From positions 124,001-188,000 of the forward strand of contig NZ_JAGIBI010000002.1 of NCBI RefSeq assembly GCF_017744395.1: 64,000 nt of DNA. The letters run 5' to 3'. This DNA comes from Herbaspirillum sp. (lineage in GTDB: Bacteria; Pseudomonadota; Gammaproteobacteria; Burkholderiales; Burkholderiaceae_D). The translations under genes were made by a program, and so were the position numbers. The notes under the pieces are model-generated. The model saw only the letters and a program-made list of their open reading frames with translations. It was not told the origin of the DNA and searched no databases. Shown one piece after another: positions 54,299 to 62,966 of this stretch. The first letter of the stretch is position 1; each line of letters begins with the position of its first letter.

Positions 54299-54934
54299 TT
54301 ACTTGCGCGGCGCCGGCGCGTTGTCGGCGAACGCCGGCAACGTCTTCAGCTTGGCATAGACATCCGCCACAGCCGGCCACTGCGCCAGATCCAGGCCCAT
54401 GCGCTCGGCATTGACCGCCTGTGGAAACAACAGGATGTCGGCGATGGAGGGGCGGTCGCCGCCGATGAATGGGCCGCTGCGGCGCGCGCTCACCAGGGCA
54501 TTGACCGCTGCCAGCCCCTCCACCGTCCAGTGGCGGTTCCAGTCGGCGATGCCGGCGGCGGTCATTCCGGGGATGGCAGACAGGCGGCGTGCGATGCGCG
54601 GCGGCACCAAGGCATGGATCTCGGCGGCAATGGCAACGGCCACCGAACGCGACAGCGCACGTTGTTCCAGGTCCGTCGGCAGCAGCGGCGGCTCCGGTTG
54701 CAATTCATCCAGGTATTCGATGATGGCGATGGATTGTGTGATCAGCGCGCCGCTGTCGGTCACCAGCGCCGGCACCAGTCCTTGCGGATTGATGCGCAGG
54801 TAGTCGGCGCCGAGGTTTTCCGGATGTTCGCCAAGAATGGTGACCGGCAATGTCTCCACGCTGATGCCTTTGAGCGCCAGGGCGATGCGCACGCGCGAAG
54901 CGGCCGAGGAGATGTCGTTCAGATACAGTTTCAT
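54299..54934 (-). CDS. glutathione S-transferase, maleylacetoacetate isomerase-like (zeta class)
   Basis: 211 residues. N-terminal LYLNDISSAASRVRIALALKG has the Ser-Ser/Arg pattern of zeta-class enzymes, then INPQGLVPALVTDSG and LITQSIAIIEYLDE. The C-terminal helical domain has GDRPSIADILLFPQAVNAE. No homogentisate pathway gene is adjacent, so isomerase activity is possible but unproven. Convergent with the PaiB-like gene. Confidence 0.9.
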   Translation of the reverse strand: MKLYLNDISSAASRVRIALALKGISVETLPVTILGEHPENLGADYLRINPQGLVPALVTDSGALITQSIAIIEYLDELQPEPPLLPTDLEQRALSRSVAVAIAAEIHALVPPRIARRLSAIPGMTAAGIADWNRHWTVEGLAAVNALVSARRSGPFIGGDRPSIADILLFPQAVNAERMGLDLAQWPAVADVYAKLKTLPAFADNAPAPRK

Positions 54935-54961
54935 GGTGTTTCCTTTCGTCGTTGTGGTGGG

Positions 54962-55114
54962 TCAATGCCGGCCTGCCGTGTTGGCGCCGGGTATGGCTTG
55001 TGCAGTCAGCGCGGTCGGCTGCATGCGTTCGATCAGCTCGCGCTGGCTGGTGTCCCATACGCAGGGGCTGGCGGAAATGGCGGCGGCGGTGAGCCAGCCG
55101 ATCATCGATTTCAT
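54962..55114 (-). CDS. hypothetical 50-residue protein
   Basis: The open frame starts MKSMIGWLTAAAISASPCVWD and ends TAGRH. GAAAGGAGAG lies directly upstream at good spacing. A short hydrophobic N-terminus followed by a polar tail (TSQRELIERMQPTALTAQ) could be a weak signal or membrane anchor. It lies between dipZ and the GST gene on the same strand, only 23 bases after the dipZ stop. No family recognised. Confidence 0.5.
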   Translation of the reverse strand: MKSMIGWLTAAAISASPCVWDTSQRELIERMQPTALTAQAIPGANTAGRH

Positions 55115-55137
55115 ACATCTCTCCTTTCAGGAATTGT

Positions 55138-56886
55138 TCAGCCGAAGGTGAAGGCGTAGGCCTTGGCGCCGGGATCGAGGAAGCGCACCTCGAAGTTGCG
55201 CTCCTTCACTTCGCTGCGCTGGCGCACCAGTTGGAACAGGCGGGTGCGCGTCACCATGCCGTTGCCGCCGGCATCGATGTCGGCGCCGTGCAGTTCGCCC
55301 GGCGGCTTGCCATCCACCGTCACCTGGAAGCGCACCGGCTTGCCGTCGTCATCCGGCCCCAGCACCAAGTGCAGGTCGCGCGCCGAGAAGCGGTAGGCGA
55401 TGGCGCCGCCGGCGCGTTGCAGGGCGATCTCGTCGGCGCTCACGCGCCAGTCGCCATCCAGGCTCCACTGGTTCAGGCGCAGCGGTGCTGCGCTGTAGCG
55501 GTTGCCGGTGTCGGGGCGCACCCGTTCCTGTGAGGCAAAACCGCTGGCCTGGCGATATCCGAGATAGGTCTCGCCCGAGCCCAGGGCGGCCAGGTCGGGA
55601 GCGGCCTGGATGCCGGGCGCCTCGGGCTTGACCAGTGCGCCCGGCTGGACGGAACCGGCTTCCCTCAGCAGATCCTGGATCGCCTTCTCGGAACTGTCGT
55701 AGCGGCCTTCGCCGAAGTGGTGGTAGCGGATGCGTCCTTGCGCATCGGCCAGGTAGATCGCCGGCCAGTAGCTGTTGTCGAAGGAGCGCCAGATGCGGAA
55801 GTCGCTATCCACCGCCACCGGGAAACCGAGCTTGAATTCACCCAGGGCGCGCTTGACGTTATCCACCTTCTTCTCGAAAGCGAATTCGGGAGTGTGCACG
55901 CCGATCACCACCAGCCCCTGATCCTTGTATTTCTCGGCCCAGGCGCGGATGTAGGGCAAGGTGCGGATGCAGTTGATGCAGGAATAAGTCCAGAAATCGA
56001 CCAGCACCACCTTGCCGCGCAAGCCGTCGGCCGACAGCGGCGGCGAGTTCAGCCATTCGACGGCGCCGTCCAGTTCCGGCAGCTTGCCTTCCACCGGAAG
56101 CAGGCTGCGGTAGGGGCGCGCAGTGCCGGTGTCCGTTGCGGCGGCGGTCGGTGCGCGTTGCGGTGCCAGGGAGTTGAGCAGGGCGTTTTCCAGACTCTCG
56201 GCGGCGCGGCTGGGCGTGCCGATGCTGCTGAACGGATTGAGGCTGGCGCCGAAGGCGGCGCTGGCCACGCCGGCCAGCACGGCCGTACCCAGGGCGCGGC
56301 GCACCCACTCGCCGGCATGCAGGCGGCGCTTGGCGAATCCCAGCACGTGTCCGCCGGCGGCCAGCAGCAGCCCCAGCGCGGTGGCGGCGCCCGCTGCGTA
56401 TGCCAGCAGCAGCGCCACCGTCTGCAGGTTCGGCCCTTGCCAGGCAGCGCTGGACAATACCAGGCCCAGGATGGGGCCGGAGCAGGGGGTCCACAGCAGG
56501 CCGGTGGCGGCGCCCAGCACGAAGGATGCGCCGGCGCCGGCCTTGCGCGGCGCAACGTGTTCGGCCAGATGGTTGCCCAGCGCCACTGCCGGGCGGGCTA
56601 GCAGTTGGGCCACGGCCGGGGACAGCAGCGCCAGTCCGAACACGGCCAGCACCAGCAGGGCCGCCACGCGACCCCATTCATTGACATGCACTGCCCAGCC
56701 GGCACCGACCGCCGCCAGCGTGGCGACCGCGGCGAACACCAGCGCCATGCCGGCCAGCATTGGCAGGCGTGCCGACAGGAAAGGCTGGTCGGCACGGGCG
56801 AACAGGAAGGGCAGGACCGGCAGGATGCAGGGACTCAGCAGCGTGAGTGCCCCGCCCAGGAAGGTGGCGAGAATGAGGATCATCAT
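55138..56886 (-). CDS. dipZ: DipZ-like thiol:disulfide interchange protein (CcdA-thioredoxin fusion)
   Basis: 582 residues from the ATG at 56886 with CAAGGAG; the upstream open frame is not coding. N-terminal CcdA-like membrane domain with redox Cys in TLLSPCILPVLPF (Cys20) and LLWTPCSGPILG, seven helices up to about residue 230. Then a periplasmic thioredoxin-like domain with DFWTYSCINCIRTLPYIRA, whose Cys-Ile-Asn-Cys is the active site near 303-306. The last 150 residues form the DipZ C-terminal beta domain. It passes reducing electrons from the cytoplasm to periplasmic targets. Divergent from a TCS. Confidence 0.93.
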   Translation of the reverse strand: MMILILATFLGGALTLLSPCILPVLPFLFARADQPFLSARLPMLAGMALVFAAVATLAAVGAGWAVHVNEWGRVAALLVLAVFGLALLSPAVAQLLARPAVALGNHLAEHVAPRKAGAGASFVLGAATGLLWTPCSGPILGLVLSSAAWQGPNLQTVALLLAYAAGAATALGLLLAAGGHVLGFAKRRLHAGEWVRRALGTAVLAGVASAAFGASLNPFSSIGTPSRAAESLENALLNSLAPQRAPTAAATDTGTARPYRSLLPVEGKLPELDGAVEWLNSPPLSADGLRGKVVLVDFWTYSCINCIRTLPYIRAWAEKYKDQGLVVIGVHTPEFAFEKKVDNVKRALGEFKLGFPVAVDSDFRIWRSFDNSYWPAIYLADAQGRIRYHHFGEGRYDSSEKAIQDLLREAGSVQPGALVKPEAPGIQAAPDLAALGSGETYLGYRQASGFASQERVRPDTGNRYSAAPLRLNQWSLDGDWRVSADEIALQRAGGAIAYRFSARDLHLVLGPDDDGKPVRFQVTVDGKPPGELHGADIDAGGNGMVTRTRLFQLVRQRSEVKERNFEVRFLDPGAKAYAFTFG

Positions 56887-56942
56887 GGCTCCTTGCGAAG
56901 GTGGGTGCGAAGATTCGCGACCCCTGCATGAAACCGCGCCGG

Positions 56943-57154
56943 TGTATCCGCCATGTGTAGTGCATACCGGGTTTGTGTATTCCAGTTTGTCCGGCGATGG
57001 CGCTTGTACATTCGCGTACAAATCCGGCGACAATGGCGGATGCGACGGCGGGTGGAGCGGCTTGCCGCCGGGGCTCAGCCGGATGTCATCCCGGCAACGC
57101 CGGTACGATTGTCCCCGCCTGTATCTGTGTGCGGCCCGGATACACTGGAATACA
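56943..57154. promoter_or_regulatory. cluster of TGTATYC-type motifs in the dipZ-TCS divergent region
   Basis: TGTATCC (56943) and TGTATTCC (56976) face their exact reverse complements GGATACA (57138) and GGAATACA (57147). TGTATCTG (57120) and a TTGTAC/GTACAA dyad (57004-57021) lie between. The pattern suggests binding sites used for both promoters. Confidence 0.5.
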
Positions 57155-57234
57155 AATCTCCCGTCGCCTCCCCTTGCGCGGCGGCTGGCGCGAACGTAAA
57201 ACACGGGTTACAGATCCCGGAGAAAGGCTGGCAG

Positions 57235-57975
57235 GTGGAACACATCGATCACATCCTGATCGTCGACGACGACAGGGAAATCCGCGAACTGGTCGCGGAC
57301 TATCTGAGAAAGAACGGGCTGCGCGTAGATGTCGCCGCCGACGGCCGCCAGATGCGCGCCTTCGTCGCCGCCAATGCGGTGGACCTGATCGTGCTGGACA
57401 TCATGATGCCCGGTGACGACGGCCTGGTGCTGTGCCGCGAGCTGCGCGCCGGCAAGCACAAGGCCACGCCCATCGTGATGCTGACTGCGCGCTCGGAAGA
57501 GACCGACCGCGTGGTGGGGCTGGAGATGGGGGCCGACGATTACCTGACCAAGCCTTTCGCCGCGCGCGAACTGCTGGCGCGCATCAAGTCGGTGCTGCGC
57601 CGCACGCGCATGTTGCCGCCCAACCTGCAGGTGAGCGAGGCCGGCAAGCTGCTGCGCTTCGATAAATGGCGGCTGGACACCAGCGGGCGCCACCTGCTGG
57701 CCGAGGACGGCACGGTGGTGATGCTGAGCGGCGCCGAATACCGTTTGCTGCGCGTGTTCGTCGACCATCCGCAGCGCGTGCTCAACCGCGACCAGTTGCT
57801 GAGCCTGACGCAAGGGCGCGAAGCCGAAATTTTCGACCGCTCCATCGATCTGCTGGTGAGCCGGGTGCGCCAGCGGCTGGAAGACGATGCGCGCGAACCG
57901 CGCTTCATCAAGACGATCCGCAACGAAGGCTATGTGTTCTCGATGGCGGTCGAGATCGAAGAGGCGCGCGAATGA
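57235..57975 (+). CDS. OmpR-family response regulator
   Basis: 246 residues; GTG start at 57235 with GGAGAAAGG upstream, because no ATG fits the start of the receiver domain (HILIVDDDREIREL). Phospho-acceptor Asp55 (LIVLDIMMPGDDG) and Lys106 (GADDYLTKPF). Winged helix with SGAEYRLLRVFVDHPQRVLNRD and DRSIDLLVSRVRQRLE, ending in TIRNEGYVF. The kinase gene overlaps its stop by ATGA. Divergent from dipZ. Confidence 0.94.
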   Translation: MEHIDHILIVDDDREIRELVADYLRKNGLRVDVAADGRQMRAFVAANAVDLIVLDIMMPGDDGLVLCRELRAGKHKATPIVMLTARSEETDRVVGLEMGADDYLTKPFAARELLARIKSVLRRTRMLPPNLQVSEAGKLLRFDKWRLDTSGRHLLAEDGTVVMLSGAEYRLLRVFVDHPQRVLNRDQLLSLTQGREAEIFDRSIDLLVSRVRQRLEDDAREPRFIKTIRNEGYVFSMAVEIEEARE

Positions 57976-59300
57976 GCGGTAGCGCAGGGCGCCTGCTGCG
58001 CTGGCCGCGCACGCTGGGTTCGCGGCTGTTCCTGATCCTGCTGGCTGGGTTGGCGCTGGCGCACATCCTGTCGTTCGGCGTGCTGTTCCTGGAGCGCTAC
58101 ATGGCCGCGCGCGCGGTGATGCTCGATACGCTGGAAAACGACGTCGCCACCTCCGTCGCCATCCTCGACCGCCTGCCGGCCGCCGAACGCGCCGAATGGA
58201 CGGCGCAATTGCAGCGCGGCACCTATGGCTATGTGCTGGGAGAGGGCATGGCCGGCGTGCCGGAACTGTCGCCGCGCGGGCAGGAGATCGCCGGCAAGAT
58301 CCGCGATGCCTTGGGCGCGCGTTATCCGATCCGCATGGAAACCGTGCCCGGTCCGCGTGAGCATTTGCAGGCGCACCTGACGCTATCCGACGGGAGTCCG
58401 ATGGCGGTGGACATCAAACCGGCCATGAAGCCGCTGACGCGGTGGCTGCCTTATGTGTTGGTCGCGCAACTGCTGTTGCTGGTGCTGTGCTGCTGGTTCG
58501 CGGTGCGTCTGGTAATCCGTCCCCTGGCGCGCCTGGCCGATGCCGCCGATAACCTGGACCTGAGCCGCGATGCGCCGCGCTTGCCGGAGACAGGGCCGGA
58601 CGAAGTGGCGCATGCCGCTGAGGCCTTCAATGCCATGCGCGATCGCATCGCGCAATATCTGCAGGAGCGGGTGCGGATTCTGGCGGCGGTGTCGCACGAT
58701 TTGCAGACGCCGATCACACGCATGAAGCTGCGCGCCGAAATGGCTGACGATAGTCCCGAGCGCGACAAGCTGATGAACGATCTGGCCGAGATCGAGCGTC
58801 TGGTGCATGAGGGGATTGCCTATGCGCGCAGCGCTCATGGCAATACCGAGGCGCCGGCCAGGATCGACCTCGGTTCTTTCCTGGAGAGCCTGGCGTTCGA
58901 CTATCAGGATACTGGCAGTGCGGTTTCCTTTCCCGGCAGTTTGAAAGGCGTGGCGATAGTGACGCGTGCGCATGCCTTGCGGCGCATCCTGACCAATCTG
59001 GTGGATAACGCGCTCAAGTTTGGCGGTGCGGCCGAGGTGGAGGCTGCCTTGCTGGAGGACGGGCGTGTGGCGGTGCGGGTGCGCGATCGGGGGCCGGGGA
59101 TTCCTGAGGATCAGTTGCAGGCGGTGTTTCAGCCGTTTTTCCGCTTGGAGCAGTCGCGTAACCGGGGGACTGGGGGAACGGGCTTGGGGTTGGCCATCGC
59201 CCAGCAATTGGCTGCCGCGCTTAACGGTTCTCTGGTGTTGCGCAATCGTGTCGATGGAGGCGGATTGGAAGCGGAATTGGTGATTGCTTCCGTGGGGTAG
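57972..59300 (+). CDS. sensor histidine kinase
   Basis: 442 residues from the ATG at 57972. Helix 1 (LFLILLAGLALAHILSFGVLF), a periplasmic domain of about 115 residues, helix 2 (LPYVLVAQLLLLVLCCWFAV), HAMP with IRPLARLADAADNL, H-box VSHDLQTPITRMKL (acceptor near residue 240, with Gln in place of the usual Arg), N-box NLVDNALKFGG, G-boxes DRGPGIPEDQ and GTGLGLAIAQ. Likely senses an envelope redox or damage signal, judged by the dipZ neighbour (inference). Confidence 0.93.
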   Translation: MSGSAGRLLRWPRTLGSRLFLILLAGLALAHILSFGVLFLERYMAARAVMLDTLENDVATSVAILDRLPAAERAEWTAQLQRGTYGYVLGEGMAGVPELSPRGQEIAGKIRDALGARYPIRMETVPGPREHLQAHLTLSDGSPMAVDIKPAMKPLTRWLPYVLVAQLLLLVLCCWFAVRLVIRPLARLADAADNLDLSRDAPRLPETGPDEVAHAAEAFNAMRDRIAQYLQERVRILAAVSHDLQTPITRMKLRAEMADDSPERDKLMNDLAEIERLVHEGIAYARSAHGNTEAPARIDLGSFLESLAFDYQDTGSAVSFPGSLKGVAIVTRAHALRRILTNLVDNALKFGGAAEVEAALLEDGRVAVRVRDRGPGIPEDQLQAVFQPFFRLEQSRNRGTGGTGLGLAIAQQLAAALNGSLVLRNRVDGGGLEAELVIASVG

Positions 59301-59315
59301 CCTGGCCTCTTCGTT

Positions 59316-59393
59316 CGTATCCGAATGTATCTGCCGATACGCACGGTACAAAGCCTTGCAAACCGGCACCGCCGCGTACACAAGCGCGATACA
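59316..59393. promoter_or_regulatory. GTATC motifs upstream of the alpha/beta hydrolase gene
   Basis: CGTATCC (59316), TGTATCTG (59326), CGATACG (59335) and GATACA (59388) repeat the motif seen between dipZ and the TCS; TGTATCTG is identical to the copy at 57120. Suggests shared control by the adjacent response regulator. Confidence 0.4.
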
Positions 59394-59445
59394 TGCCTAG
59401 CCCATTCTTCGTCTTGCCCCATTCATTCACAGACGGAGAATCCAG

Positions 59446-60486
59446 ATGTCCAGCGAAATCAATGTTCAGCGTCGTCGCCTGTTCGGCGTGGCGGCGGCTA
59501 CCGCGGTAGCCGCACAGTTCGGCCTGGCTGGTACGGCACAGGCGCAAGCGCAGGCCGTGCCCGGCGGCGCGGCTGCCGGCGGCTATGCGTCATTCCGCGA
59601 AATCAGGCAGATCAACGCCGGCCTGCTTAATGTCGGTTATGCCGAGGATGGCCCGGCCGATGGCCCGGTGGTGATCCTGTTGCATGGCTGGCCGTACGAC
59701 ATCCATAGCTTCGTCGACGTTGCGCCCATCCTGGCCGCTGCCGGCTATCGCGTGATCGTGCCTTACCTGCGCGGTTACGGCACGACCCGTTTCCTGTCGG
59801 ATTCGACCGTGCGCAACGGCCAGCAGGCGGTGGTGGCATTGGACATCATCGCGCTGATGGATGCCTTGAAGATCCGCCGCGCCGTGTTCGGCGCCTTCGA
59901 TTGGGGGGCGCGTACCGCCTGCATCATCGCCGCCCAGTGGCCGGAGCGCGTCAAGGCGCTGGTGTCGGTCAGCGGCTATCTGATGACTAATCTCGACGCC
60001 GGCCGCCAGCCGTTGCCGCCGCAGGCCGAATTCGACTGGTGGTACCAGTTCTACCTGGCCACCGACCGCGGCGTGGCCGGTTACGACAAGTACCGCAAGG
60101 ACTTCAATCGCTTGATCTGGAAGACCGCTTCGCCCAGGTGGAATTTCGACGAGGCGATTTATGCCCGTAGCGCGGCATCTTTCGACAATCCGGATCATGT
60201 CGCCATCGTGGTGCACAACTACCGCTGGCGCCTGGGGTTGGCGCCGGGCCAGGTTCAGTACGATGCGCTGGAGCAGCGCCTGGGGAGCTTCCCCGCCATC
60301 GGCGTGCCGACCGTAACGCTGGAAGGCGACGCCAACGGTGCGCCGCACCTGGATCCGGCGGCTTACCGCAAGCGCTTCACCGGTCCTTATGCGCACCACA
60401 CGCTGAGCGGCGGCATCGGCCACAACCTGCCACAGGAAGCGCCGCAGGCCTTCGCCGATGCCATTGTCGAAGCCGACCGCCTGTAA
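59446..60486 (+). CDS. Tat-exported alpha/beta hydrolase (epoxide hydrolase/haloalkane dehalogenase-like)
   Basis: 346 residues. Twin-arginine signal QRRRLFGVAAATAVAAQF, cleaved near AQAQA. Oxyanion segment VILLHGWPYDIHSF, nucleophile Asp152 in GAFDWGARTA (so the Asp-type branch, not a serine esterase), and catalytic His in GGIGHNLPQEAP near 328. YLRGYGTTRFL is typical of epoxide hydrolases. It would act on an epoxide or halide in the periplasm. It follows the TCS by 145 bases and shares promoter motifs with dipZ. Confidence 0.9.
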   Translation: MSSEINVQRRRLFGVAAATAVAAQFGLAGTAQAQAQAVPGGAAAGGYASFREIRQINAGLLNVGYAEDGPADGPVVILLHGWPYDIHSFVDVAPILAAAGYRVIVPYLRGYGTTRFLSDSTVRNGQQAVVALDIIALMDALKIRRAVFGAFDWGARTACIIAAQWPERVKALVSVSGYLMTNLDAGRQPLPPQAEFDWWYQFYLATDRGVAGYDKYRKDFNRLIWKTASPRWNFDEAIYARSAASFDNPDHVAIVVHNYRWRLGLAPGQVQYDALEQRLGSFPAIGVPTVTLEGDANGAPHLDPAAYRKRFTGPYAHHTLSGGIGHNLPQEAPQAFADAIVEADRL

Positions 60487-60519
60487 TGCGCATATGCGCC
60501 ATCACATGCTATGAGGGAT

Positions 60520-60542
60520 GCAGCCTCCGGCCAGGAGGCTGC
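60520..60542. other. stem-loop downstream of the hydrolase gene
   Basis: Perfect 9-bp stem GCAGCCTCC/GGAGGCTGC with a GGCCA loop, 33 bases after the stop codon and without a T run. Possibly an mRNA 3' end. The remainder to 60688 shows no gene. Confidence 0.45.
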
Positions 60543-60688
60543 GGAGGTTGCTGGAGGGCGATGAAATGGTGAATAACAAGTTCTAAATTCCAGCTGTATA
60601 TCTCGTCCAATGAGAGTGGGAGGCTGGTGGATCTGCGCCTCGCCCTCCATAATAGGAGCCACGAATTCCTAACACCGAGGAGTATGAC

Positions 60689-60895
60689 GTGGCCAGAAAA
60701 TCCATCCCAGAAATAGTCCCGCAGGACCCCGGATTCATCCGCGATCCGGACGGCTTCATCAACGTGCCGGTCAGCAAGGAAACCCGTGAACGGCTGCATG
60801 CGCTGAAAGCCAGCATGCGGGTCTCCAGCCAGGCCGAAGTGATCGAAAAGGCCATCGCCATCGTCAGCGCGATCGACGCCGCGGTACGAAAATAA
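60689..60895 (+). CDS. small ribbon-helix-helix-like protein
   Basis: 68 residues; GTG start at 60689, eight bases after GAGGAG. The beta-strand-like segment GFINVPVSKETRERLHALK followed by SSQAEVIEKAIAIVSAI looks like an RHH/MetJ-Arc-type dimer unit. No toxin gene is adjacent. It could be a DNA-binding antitoxin-like or an orphan regulator; the assignment rests on pattern only. Confidence 0.7.
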   Translation: MARKSIPEIVPQDPGFIRDPDGFINVPVSKETRERLHALKASMRVSSQAEVIEKAIAIVSAIDAAVRK

Positions 60896-60919
60896 GCGCG
60901 GCCGCCGCGGCGCGCTTTT
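60894..60919 (+). terminator. probable terminator of the RHH-like gene
   Basis: AAGCGCG (60894-60900) pairs with CGCGCTT (60911-60917) around a GC-rich loop, followed by a short T run. It begins within the stop codon region. Confidence 0.55.
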
Positions 60920-61026
60920 CATATCCTGTGCGAATCACAGGGCATTGAATAATATATTGGACAACTGGCAGGACCCGCGGCACCCTAATGCTCCTTTACG
61001 TTCGCAGCCCTGAGGAGACACCCAAC

Positions 61027-62889
61027 ATGCCTACCTACCGTTCCCATACCACCACCCAAGGCCGCAACATGGCCGGCGCCCGCGCGCTGTGGCGCGCTAC
61101 CGGCATGAAGGATGGCGACTTCAACAAGCCCATCATCGCCGTGGTCAACTCGTTCACCCAGTTCGTGCCGGGCCACGTGCACCTGAAGGACCTGGGCCAA
61201 CTGGTGGCGCGCGAGATCGAGGCGGCCGGCGGCGTCGCGAAGGAATTCAACACCATCGCCGTCGACGACGGCATCGCCATGGGCCACGACGGCATGCTGT
61301 ACTCGCTGCCCTCGCGCGACCTGATCGCCGACTCGGTCGAATACATGGTCAACGCCCACTGCGCCGACGCCATGGTGTGCATCTCCAACTGCGACAAGAT
61401 CACCCCGGGCATGCTGATGGCCGCCATGCGCCTGAACATCCCCGTGGTCTTCGTCTCCGGCGGCCCGATGGAAGCCGGCAAGGTCATCAAGACCGTCAAC
61501 ACCGACAAGAAGGTCATCAAGCTGGACCTGGTCGACGCCATGATCCAGGCCGGCGACCAGAACATCTCCGACGCCGACGTGGCCGAAGTCGAACGCTCGG
61601 CCTGTCCCACCTGCGGTTCCTGCTCCGGCATGTTCACCGCCAACTCGATGAACTGCCTGACCGAAGTGCTGGGCCTGTCGCTGCCGGGCAACGGCACCAT
61701 CGTCGCCACCCACGCCGACCGCAAGGAACTGTTCCTGCGCGCCGGCCGCCTGATCGTCGAACTGGCCAAGCGCCACTACGAGCAGGACGACTACTCGATC
61801 CTGCCGCGCAACATCGCCACCAAGGCCACCTGGGAAAACGCCATGACCCTGGACGTGTCCATGGGCGGCTCCACCAACACCGTGCTGCACCTGCTGGCGG
61901 CCGCGCATGAAGCCAAGGTCGAATTCACCATGGCCGACATCGACCGCATCTCGCGCAAGGTCCCGTGCCTGTGCAAGGTCGCGCCGATGACCAACAAGTA
62001 CCACATCGAAGACGTGCACCGCGCCGGCGGCATCATCGCCATCCTGGGCGAACTGGCGCGCGCCGGCCTGCTCGACACCTCGCGTCCCACCGTGCACAGC
62101 AAGACCCTGGGCGAGGCGATCGAGAAATACGATATCCGCGTCTCCAGCGACGCCGAAGTGCACAAGCTGTTCCGCGCCGCGCCCGGCGGCGTGCCGACAC
62201 AAGTGGCGTTCTCGCAGCAGGAACGTTTCGACGCCAGCGACCTGGACCGCGCCAACGGCTGCATCCGCGACATCGAGCACGCTTACTCGAAGGACGGCGG
62301 CCTGGCGGTCCTGTACGGCAACATCGCCGAGAAGGGTTGCATCGTGAAGACCGCCGGCGTGGATGAAAGCATCCTCAAGTTCTCCGGCACCGCGCGCGTG
62401 TTCGAAAGCCAGGACGCCGCCGTGGAAGGCATCCTGGGCGACAAGGTCAAGGCCGGCGACGTGGTCATCGTGCGCTACGAAGGCCCCAAGGGCGGCCCCG
62501 GCATGCAGGAAATGCTGTACCCGACCTCGTACATCAAGTCCAAGGGCCTGGGCAAGGCATGCGCGCTGTTCACCGACGGCCGCTTCTCCGGCGGTTCCTC
62601 GGGCCTGGTGATCGGCCACGCTTCGCCGGAAGCGGCCGAAGGCGGCGCCATCGGCCTGGTGGAAGAGGGCGACATGATCGACATCGACATCCCCAACCGC
62701 ACCATCAACCTGCGCATCGGCGGCGACGAGCTGGCCAAGCGCCGCACCGCGATGGAAGCGCGCGGCGACAAGGCCTGGCAGCCGGTCAACCGTGAACGCG
62801 TGGTGTCGCAGGCGCTGCAAGCCTATGCCGCGCTGACCACCTCGGCCGACCGCGGCGCGGTGCGCGACCTGTCGCAGCTCAAGCGCTGA
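61027..62889 (+). CDS. ilvD: dihydroxy-acid dehydratase
   Basis: 620 residues from the ATG at 61027 with GAGGAGACA upstream. Iron-sulfur ligands are Cys122 ([12 protein letters not shown]) and the CPTCGSC group at 193-199; [20 protein letters not shown] and [14 protein letters not shown] near the C-terminus are invariant. It dehydrates 2,3-dihydroxy-isovalerate and dihydroxy-methylvalerate in valine and isoleucine synthesis in the cytoplasm. The coding strand is strongly biased to C-ending codons (AAC, GAC, ATC, AAG), as expected for a highly expressed gene. Followed by a terminator. Confidence 0.98.
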   Translation: MPTYRSHTTTQGRNMAGARALWRATGMKDGDFNKPIIAVVNSFTQFVPGHVHLKDLGQLVAREIEAAGGVAKEFNTIAVDDGIAMGHDGMLYSLPSRDLIADSVEYMVNAHCADAMVCISNCDKITPGMLMAAMRLNIPVVFVSGGPMEAGKVIKTVNTDKKVIKLDLVDAMIQAGDQNISDADVAEVERSACPTCGSCSGMFTANSMNCLTEVLGLSLPGNGTIVATHADRKELFLRAGRLIVELAKRHYEQDDYSILPRNIATKATWENAMTLDVSMGGSTNTVLHLLAAAHEAKVEFTMADIDRISRKVPCLCKVAPMTNKYHIEDVHRAGGIIAILGELARAGLLDTSRPTVHSKTLGEAIEKYDIRVSSDAEVHKLFRAAPGGVPTQVAFSQQERFDASDLDRANGCIRDIEHAYSKDGGLAVLYGNIAEKGCIVKTAGVDESILKFSGTARVFESQDAAVEGILGDKVKAGDVVIVRYEGPKGGPGMQEMLYPTSYIKSKGLGKACALFTDGRFSGGSSGLVIGHASPEAAEGGAIGLVEEGDMIDIDIPNRTINLRIGGDELAKRRTAMEARGDKAWQPVNRERVVSQALQAYAALTTSADRGAVRDLSQLKR

Positions 62890-62906
62890 TACGGGAACGC
62901 CCGATG

Positions 62907-62940
62907 AAAAAACCGCCAGGTAATACTGGCGGTTTTTTTT
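62907..62940. terminator. bidirectional Rho-independent terminator
   Basis: Stem AAAAAACCGCCAG/CTGGCGGTTTTTT with a 6-nt loop and eight T. Ends ilvD and the convergent DJ-1/PfpI-type gene. Confidence 0.92.
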
Positions 62941-62966
62941 CGCGGTTGCGGTCCTTCGGTCGCGCG

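Noticed and set aside
60488-60499. 12-bp palindrome GCGCATATGCGC
   Set aside because: Directly behind a stop codon, short, and of a kind expected by chance in GC-rich DNA; no promoter context.
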